Source of the DNA: a virus
Virus record (IMG/VR): IMGVR_UViG_3300045051_000289
Span: 1 to 38,631 of that record
Reading direction: 5' to 3' (one strand)
Length of the DNA stretch: 38,631 nt
Shown here: piece by piece, positions 22,752 through 31,700 of the stretch
Layout: every line of letters begins with the position of its first letter
Numbering within the stretch: position 1 is the stretch's first letter
The notes under the pieces: generated by a model
Database searches by the model: none
Told to the model about the DNA's origin: nothing
What the model saw: the letters and a program-made list of their open reading frames with translations, nothing else
Position numbers and translations under genes: made by a program

Positions 22752-25700
22752 ATGGCAGATCAGGACCCCGGCCTCCGTGGGTATGAAGGAATCTTTGGAC
22801 AGGGCATGAGCCTGCAAGAGGCGCTTGCCTTGTCCAATCCCAAACCACAGCCGACTGCCCCAGGTGCGCCTGGCGTAAGCTATGTCACAGCAGTGGACCC
22901 GCAGTCGCCGATCACGGATGCAGAGCTGGCAGAGTATGCCATCTCCGCGGCAGACCTGGCGCGTCGCAACCCAGGCATGACCCTGACCCAGCCTGAAGTT
23001 GCTGAGTTCATTAACCGGGCGAAGGCTGACCCGACAGGGCAGCATGCCCAGCTCATCCGCCGAGCCAACGCCATGACCAAGCAGGCGGGCGTCGAGCGAG
23101 AGAAGTATTACCAGGGCGAATATATCAAGGACATTAACGACCCGGACCAGACGGATGGCGGATTGCCTGAGATCCGACGCGCGGGCCGTGGTGTGATGGG
23201 TGGCATTCTGAGCCAGGGACTCGGCCTCGGGGAGGAGGTTGCCAGGACGCGTGGGCGTAGCCTCATCTCACTCGCTGGTAGCCCACTCAACCCATCTGGG
23301 GCGGCGTTCCGGTATCTCGACAGGAAGCTGACTGAGCGTCACGAGCAGGGCATGGACCCAGGGCAGGTCCTGGCTGATCGCTCATTCCGTTCTGTTGGCC
23401 CCACCGATCCCATCACGGGCATGATGGCCGACGCGAATGCCGAGGCAAAGCGCCTCCAGCAGTCCGCGTCCTTCGCCGGGATCTATGATGACGGGTCCAT
23501 GATGGGCAAGGCCAAGGGCGTTCTTGCTGATGCCCCGTATAACATCTTCCAGATGATTCCACTCGTCGCGTCTGGCGGTATGGTGGGCGGCGCCGCGGCC
23601 GGCGCAACTGAGGGTGCTGGCGAGATCCTCCTCACCAACCCTATTACCAAGCGAGTTATGTCAGTCGACCTGTCGGGGCTGGCCTCTCGTGTTCTTGCCT
23701 CTCTCCCAGAGGCCATGAGCGAGGCGCAGAGCGCCGCGAGCGAGGCGCGGATCAACGCCATCCAGAAGGGGATGGACCCTGATGCCGCGGCTGGCAGCGC
23801 ATATACAAACACCCTGGCTGGGAACATGGCCTTGCTTGGGGTAACGAACAATTTCGCCGATGGCCGCTTGATGATGTCCACCTTCAAGAAGGCTGGTGCC
23901 AATGAGGCTGCTGCTGCCGCCGAGCGCGCCCTTGCGAAGACGGCTGTGGCCAAGTTCGGCAAGGAGGGGACATCGAAGGCCCTGGCTCTGGCCGAGAAGT
24001 TGGGCATCAAGCACGTTGGGGAGCACGCCCTCGACGCCTTCGGTGAGGGCTTCGAGGAGTATGCCCAGCGTATCATTAGCCAGATGTCCGCCAATCCAGA
24101 GAAGAACACATGGGAGGACTTCCGCAAGGCTGCCTTCTCCCAGGAGGCCTTCGCTGAGTTCCTCGGTGGCTTCATTACAGGTGGCATTGTCGGTGCAGGA
24201 TCGAAGCCGTTCGAGCGCAAGGCCGCCCCCGAAGCTCCACTTCTCCGCGAGGTGAAGCCTGGTGACGGCGTTAAGCCTGCCAGGAGCTTCGATCCAGAGG
24301 GTGCATACCGGGAATTGGCGTCCGTTCGGTCCGCTGCCGAGGCCTCTGTCGGAGATACCATTGAGCCGGGCCTCATCACAAAGGCTCTTCGCTCTGCCGC
24401 AGGGCTGACGGCGGAGGAGTCTGCTGCACTCCCGCAGGTCACACTCGCGTTGCGGAAGTTGCAGGACCCGATGTTCGCGAACTCAGAAGAGGGGCAGGCT
24501 GCACTCCAGGCCATCAAGCCCATCTCGGACAAGCTGCTCGCCGCTCGGCGCGACATGGTCGTGCAGGCCGCAGCCAGCGACTTCATGGATGGATTGCTTC
24601 CAGAGGAGGCCACCCGGCTACGCGAGTATGCCGACTCCCTGGCGAAGACGAAGGCCCCCCAGGTTGCCGAGCCCACGGAAGAGGCCCTCCACCCAGACCT
24701 TGTGGCCAGGCTGCCAGAGGCCCACAGCGAACTTCAGCAGCGTCGGGCTGCTATCGACGAGCAGCTTCAGGTAAGCAAGGCTGTGGATGAGGCTGTCGAA
24801 GCGCGCATGGCCACAGAGCAGAAGGCCGCAGAGCAGGCCAGGGTCAAGGGGGAGATCGAGGCTCTTGGACAACTCGACCCTGCCGCCAAGAAGAAGGCGG
24901 TGAAGGAGATCACTCGACGGGCACGAGCCGCGTCTGTGCGGTTCAGCTCCCAGGCTTTTGAGACAGCACTCACGGCCTACAATGAGCTCGCCGCCAAGAT
25001 GTCTCCGGCCGCCGCACTTGGTCTGATGCAGGAGAAGGACCGCTCTATGCTCAGGCTTGGCTGGAAGGCAGAGCAGATTCGGGCTGAGGAGATGGAGCGC
25101 ATTCGCAAGGAGCTCCACTCTACAGAAGAGCAGACAGTCGCAGAGAAGTTCGCCCCCGGCAACGGGGCGATGCTACGGGAACTCCGCAAGTTCCAGGAGA
25201 ACCCGCTCCAGACAGATAGCGCACAGGCCTCCGCCCTGTCTCCCGAGGAACTTGGTGAGCCGAACCTTGGCTCCGGCCGACGCACCGAGACGATCACGGG
25301 CATCAGCCAGTGGGTCCTTCAGACGGCCCATGACTACCTCAAGAACTTCGCACCAGGGCGCACGCTTGGTGGGATGCCAGAGCACCTCCAGATGGCAGCG
25401 AAGAAGCATGGTGCCACGAGCATGAAGATGGCCCGTGCGGTAGCCGCCCTCTACAATGCCACCGTCAAGTGGCGCGGCGAGACGGCCATTGCTGCGCGCG
25501 CAGCCTATGCCCAGATGAACCTCAGTAAGTCCGAGCGTGCCTCTATTGAGGGGGCTGTCCGCGATGCCGTGTATGCCGCGCGGGTGAAGACCGTTCACAT
25601 GTATGACGCAGCCAAGATCATCCTTGAGAAGATTGCCGAAGACCGCGCTCATGGTGTCCGTGACGAGGGTGTCGCCATCAATGCCGGCATGGCCGTGGCC

Positions 25701-28700
25701 ATGAACAAGAACCTGAAGGGTATCGTCGACTTCGGTCACTCCATCGGGCTCCCGACACAAATCATCCTTGAGGCCGTCGTCCAGGCCGCAGAGTATGCAC
25801 GCCCGGAGGACAAGGAGAAGGCTCGTCCATCCAAATTGGGCGCGCGTATCAATGCCCAGATGGAAAGCCGTGGCGAGGCTGAGGCGGAGCGTGATGCCCG
25901 CACTCTCATCGAGCACCCGTCCTATGTGGCTGCCATCAAGGACATCCTCCGGAGCCTTGCTCCGAGTGCCGAGGCCGACAACACGAAGGGCTCTGCCATG
26001 GCGGGACCGGCCTTCGACATCACCAAGGCTGAGGGCAAGGCATTGACCCTTGGGTATCGGCTCGCGCGCATGTTTGCCAATCAGCAGCGGTCGGCATGGA
26101 TGTCTGTCATTGCGAAGAAGGGCACCGATACTGTTACCAATCCCCTGCAAGTCTGGTCCCGTGATGTTGTTATGAAGTGGATCAACGAGCGCATCGACGC
26201 CGAGACGAGTGGCCGGGAGGCTCCATCTGACGACGTCTCGACCGGGAAGGGTAAGAGCAAGCCTGGCGTGAAGCGCGGTTGGCGTATGACCACGAAGGAT
26301 ATGGCCGTGCTTGCCCAGGCCCTTGTTCAGGACGGTGTCCTGCGTCAGGAGAATGGCCGCTATTACATCAGCGGTGTCGGCAATGCCCGCGACATTGCTT
26401 TCGGCCTGAACCCAGAGCTGATCCGCGATGCGTGGAACCGCGCACCGTTCGGTGGCGATGCGAGCACTATCCGAGACCCAAAGACTATCGGGCAGGAGCT
26501 CTATGATGGGCTCACCCCCATGCAGTTGCTTGTGCTCAAGATGTATCACGGGCTGGACTCCATGTCTCAGTCCTACCTGAGCATCGAGCAGATCGCCAAG
26601 GCCATCAACCAGTCCGAGCGCGCAACCCAGGAGCTTCTGGACTACGCGACCAAGGTCATCGCCTCTCGGTTCGAGAACACGGCCCTGCTTGCGGATGGTA
26701 TGGCCGACCGCATCATCAGCGCCTTCAACCGTGGGCTGATGGACGAGGGGGCTGTCCTTAGTCCAGAGCAGGTCAGGGAAGTGCGTGATCTGACTGAGCA
26801 GCTTGGTCTGATTGCAGCTCTTCCCGGCGCTTTCTCTGCGGCCATGCACAAGACCACTGAGGCCAATCTCCATACGTCAGAAGGCTATGGAGACACCCTG
26901 TTCCACAAGGGGTTCTTCCCTTCGCTGCACGACGCCATCCTTGCCAGGGTGGTTGACCCCGCGCTTACCAAGAAGGTGAATGAGGCCCTGGACAAATACA
27001 AGGCTGCGGTCAAGGAGTTCCAGTCCCTGAAGAAGCCCAACTTCCTTATGACTGACCCAACGGTGTCGGCCGAGTGGATGAACTCGTGGAAGGCTCAGAA
27101 CATCGCGCGGGAGGACTACTTTAGTGCGATGCACGCGGTAGCCCTGGCCGCACCCGAGGGCACCCGGGAGATGCTGGACTACATCTCCAGGTCCATGGGA
27201 CGCCGTGTGTTCGCCGCCGAGCGGGGCAACGTCCGTGAAGGGCGGAACATCAAGGCCGCCAATCGAGCCCTTGCCTCCACCCGCGAGGAGGCATCCCGTA
27301 TCGCCAACGCTATCGGCGAGACGATCTACGAGGTCCTGGGTGGGTTCGGCATTGAGCGCCGGGCAGCATCCTTCGATGTGGACGGGATCATTGGCGACAT
27401 CAAGTGGGCATTCCTGTCTAGCCCGAACGAACCTTACCGTGCAGCATTCACAGAGGCCACCCTCGGCTTGGCAGAGAGCTACTATGCCAACCTTGCGGGC
27501 TTCAACGAAAGCGGGCAGCAGAATGTAAGCGTCCGCGTGCTCGATGAGATCCGTAACATTCTCGGCCTGGGGGACAGGACGGCTGCTGCGCGGCAGCTTG
27601 CGGAAAGCCGTGAGGCTCTAGTCGCCCCAGCCGAGGCTGAGGTCGAGAGGGCGAAGAAGGAATCTGCCCGCGCCCACCGCGCACTCGGAAAGGCCAACAC
27701 TGCGTATGAGGCTGCATCTGCTGCGCTCGGCAATGCCAGGGCGTCCATCATGGAGCTCACCAAGCTCGTGACCAAGGAAGTCTTTGGTGCGCGGTCGAGT
27801 GCCCCTGGGGCAATGGCTGGCGTAGCTAAGGCCGTCAATGCAGCGATGCGCCGCGTCGATGCTATTCCCGTCGGCATCGCTTCCCTGGTAAAGAGTGGCG
27901 ATGGGACAGCAGTCTCTGCTGGTGTGTCGGCCATTAGTCTTCTTACTTCGAGCGTCCGTGCGTTCGCCATGGATGGGACATTCGACTCCGCTCGGGCCGT
28001 GACCACCAGTGCGCAGGACGGCCTGCGCTCTATGCGCGACATCTCCGGCATGCTGCGTGAATCCGCTGCATCCGATGGCCTCTCCGCCGAGATGAAGGGG
28101 CTCGCGCGCGCATACGCCAAGATGCTGGACTCAGCAGCGGAGGCAATCGAGAGTGTGCGCAATAGCGCGGACGCTATGCTCACCTCATCCAAGCACACCA
28201 CCACCGCGCTCGTGTCTGGCAAGGCCCAGCCCCTTGGGACAACCGAATCTGGCAAGCGTGTTGCGGAGTATATCGCAGAGATGGCAGTCCTCCAGAAGCA
28301 GGAGGCCTCATTCAAGGCAGAGCTTGATCAGGCGACCCTTAGTCTCGCTAAAATCACCAAGCTTGTGAATCAGAGCAACACTGCTGTCCGAAATGCTGAG
28401 TTCCGGTTCGATGAGATCATTGCGCGAGTCAATCGCTCTGCCCTCGCATGGCTCCCCGCCTCAGAGGAGGAGCTCCGTCGCGCCTTCGGGGCCGAGGCTG
28501 AGGCCGAGTCTGTCGTTGAGGATGCGATCTACGGTCCCGATGATATCGCCGACCTGACCGAGGTTGACCCGGGTGTCGTAGAGGCAGATGTCAATGACAA
28601 GAGCCGGTCCTCCCGCATCCTCGCGAGGGAGATCAAGGCCAGCGGTATCCGGCTGCCGGCCAGCACCCTTACTGCTATCGCCACGCGCCTACTCAAGGGC

Positions 28701-31700
28701 ACCGTCCCAGGTGCGGCCGGTGCGAACGTCCGTGCAGCCAACGAGGCCATCGAGACCCTCATCAATGAGTCCGAAGCGGCTGGCATCTCCATCGAGGACA
28801 CAACCAAGATGCAGTTTGGTATCGCCGCGCTTGCCGAGCTGGCAGGTAGTGCGAAGCACGCCAGGCTCTTGCAGGGCGACATCACCGACATTGATGCGAC
28901 TATCACTGACATCTCGGCGGCTCTAGATGCGGTTACCCCTGGGCGCGACGCCAGCCTTAACTACATGATGGCGACCCATGCCGTCGAGGCATTGACAGGC
29001 AAGAGGATCAACACTGTCGAGGTGGACGCCGCCGCCATCGAGACTCTCGCCAGTCAGCGTGAAAGCTCTGTCGCCGCCGTGCTCCAAGAGCAGAGCGCGA
29101 AGGAAGAGCCTACGGTCATCCAGGAGGAAACGCTTGAAGGTCAGCCCGACCGGGCGGCATCTGGTCGCCGAGTGCTCGACGCCATCCGACAGGCGCAGGC
29201 CCAGAACCTTGGGCAGGCTGATCGTCTCCGCATCTACAACCAGGTCCAGATGTATCTCCGGGAAGTTGGCCCCGGCAACGCTGACCCAAGCATCCGGGAG
29301 GAAGCACAGCGCCTTCTCACTGGTGGGTCCAGGGAGGGTGCGCACGCATCCGCTGGCGTGGCGCTTGGGGTCGACCTGGTTGGTGTGATGGGCCTGTCTC
29401 AGTCCAGCCCTGAGGGTGCAGCCATCCTCCTGGGTGCGGGCATCGCTTACCTCGGCTACAAGCTGGGGATGCAGAACCCAACATTCAGATCCGTGATGGA
29501 GCGCATCAAGGCTAATACATCCAACACTGTGTCCCAGCTCTCTGCCAAGATCCGTGGTTTTGCCAAGGGCATCGGCGTCTATACGTCCCGGTTGATGGCC
29601 GCCATGTTCAAGGACGGTGGCCACCCCGATGGTGGTAGCCGCACAGAGGAGAACCGCAGCTTGACGCAGCAGGAGCTCCAGAGCCCAGCGTCTGACAGGG
29701 CCGGCTACTTCACCCCAGAGGGTAAGGCCAGGCTCATGGCCGCCGCCCAGAAGCTGTCTCGTCCGTCCGTGTTCTGGGGCATCTATAAGAACACCCCGGC
29801 CACGCATGGTGGGCGCGTCTTCTCGTTCGACATTGTCCGTGACAAGCTGATCCATCCGGGTGGTGGCGCGCTGGCATGGGTAGAGAACCTGCCCCATGGT
29901 GTTGGCGCCGCGTTCAACCGGGTGATGGAGCACCAGTTCCGTCAGGCTGCGCGTAACGGGCAGAACGTAGCTATCGTGGTGGGCGGTAACGGCGCCGGCA
30001 AGACGACCTTCATGGGGTCCTCTGCTGCCCTTGAGACCTATGCAGTCATGCACGAGACCTCTGCGTTCGCGGCCAATACCCTCGCAAGCGCTGTCTCCCA
30101 GGCGCAGAAGGCCGGTGCACGAACTGACATCGTCTATGTCCTGCGGAACCTTAACGACATGATCACTGGTGCCATTGTCCGTGGTGCACAGGAAGAGAGA
30201 CTCACCTACTCTGACGGCTTTGCCACGGCGTTGGTGAACGGCATGAAGAATGTCATCGCAGAGGTCAAGCGTGGTGGGCTGTCTGGAGATCTTGTTGTGA
30301 TCGACGACTCCACCGGGAATGAGTATGCCGGAGATGCTGCGCTCAAGCGCCTGGAAGGGTTGGCCGCCACCCTGGACAAGAAGGTTATTGCCGAACGATA
30401 CCGCAACATCGCGAGTGACATGCTGGAGGGGAACTATGATGGCGAAGGATGGAATGCCGGAAGCCTCAAGGACGCAGTCCGAGGATGGATCCAGTCCGAC
30501 ATCAACGGCAACATCTCACAGTGGCTTTCTGGCGTCACTCAGGCGGGGTATATCACTCCGGAAGAGCGGAGCCAAAGGCTTCAGGCCACAGCCGGGGGAG
30601 AGCTGGTTCTCCACGCCAGCAACCCCGAGGTATTAGAGGACGGCCCGATTGCCTTCGTCAGTGGTGAGTCTGTTAGCAACGAGGACATCATCAACTTCGA
30701 GGACGGCCTTGAGGGTGAGCTCGTCAAGGCCGGCAAGGGGGCGGATGGCGGTCTCCTGTATGTGAACAGCGGCATCGACCTCCGCGAGATGGACGGTCTC
30801 ATCGACGATGTGCTCGGGAAGACAATGGCTTGGGCCAAGGACCGGCTGTCCACGCGCGCGCGGCGATCCCCCATCCTGGCCGAGGGCCGCAAGTTCCTCC
30901 AGTTTGTCCACCAGTTCAAGACCGACCACCAGACGCGCATCATGCACCTGGCACTGATGTATCGGCACGCCGCTGACTCCATCGTGGGTGGGCTCCAGCC
31001 AACACTCAAGGCCCTGGCCTCCCTGCGCGACACAGACGGGCAGTCCTATACCATGCTCGGACGTGCCCTGATGGACAGCAGCGTCCAGGAACGGGTCATC
31101 AATGGGGCGGAGCTTGCCAACCGATACGGCCTTGACGAGGAGGGCTCGAAGCTCTACCGCAAGGTGGTTGACGTCATCCGCGGCATCCAGAAGGTGACCC
31201 TGGCAGCCCTCGACCGAGAGGCCATGTCGAAGGTGGCCCAGTTGCGCGACGAGCAGAACGCGCTGGACCCAGCAGATGAGAAGTTTGACGAGCAGTTCAT
31301 GGCCCTGGAGAAGAAGGTATCCGAGTTTGAGGATGAGACAGACACTTTGCGCTCCATCATCCAGAAGAACCCCGTCTTCATCTCCCTGCTCCGCAACGAG
31401 AAGGCCACGCGCCAGCTCGACATGGTAGATGCCGACGGCAATCGCATCGGTATGATCATGGTCGATACCGGCCACAGCGAGACAAAGATCCCGGATGATG
31501 TCCGGGGGCTTGCTATTGACCAGATGGTTCGGCAGCACGCGAACAAGCTGTGGGCAGAGGCTGACCGCGTTGGAAGTCCGGATCGTATCGAGGCACAGCT
31601 CCGCAAGGACATCGAGGCTGGCCGAATCAAGTTCGGGCATCACTTCGAGGGGCGATTCGTTGAGTCCAACAGCGGCGAGCTCCGCGACAATGACCATCTG

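Noticed and set aside
25173-26873. 566-codon leftward open frame opposite the giant gene
   Set aside because: It lies entirely antisense to good coding sequence and has no recognisable domain or ribosome-binding site. The same applies to the long antisense frames at 640-1545, 5561-6406, 7337-8245 and 30633-31697.
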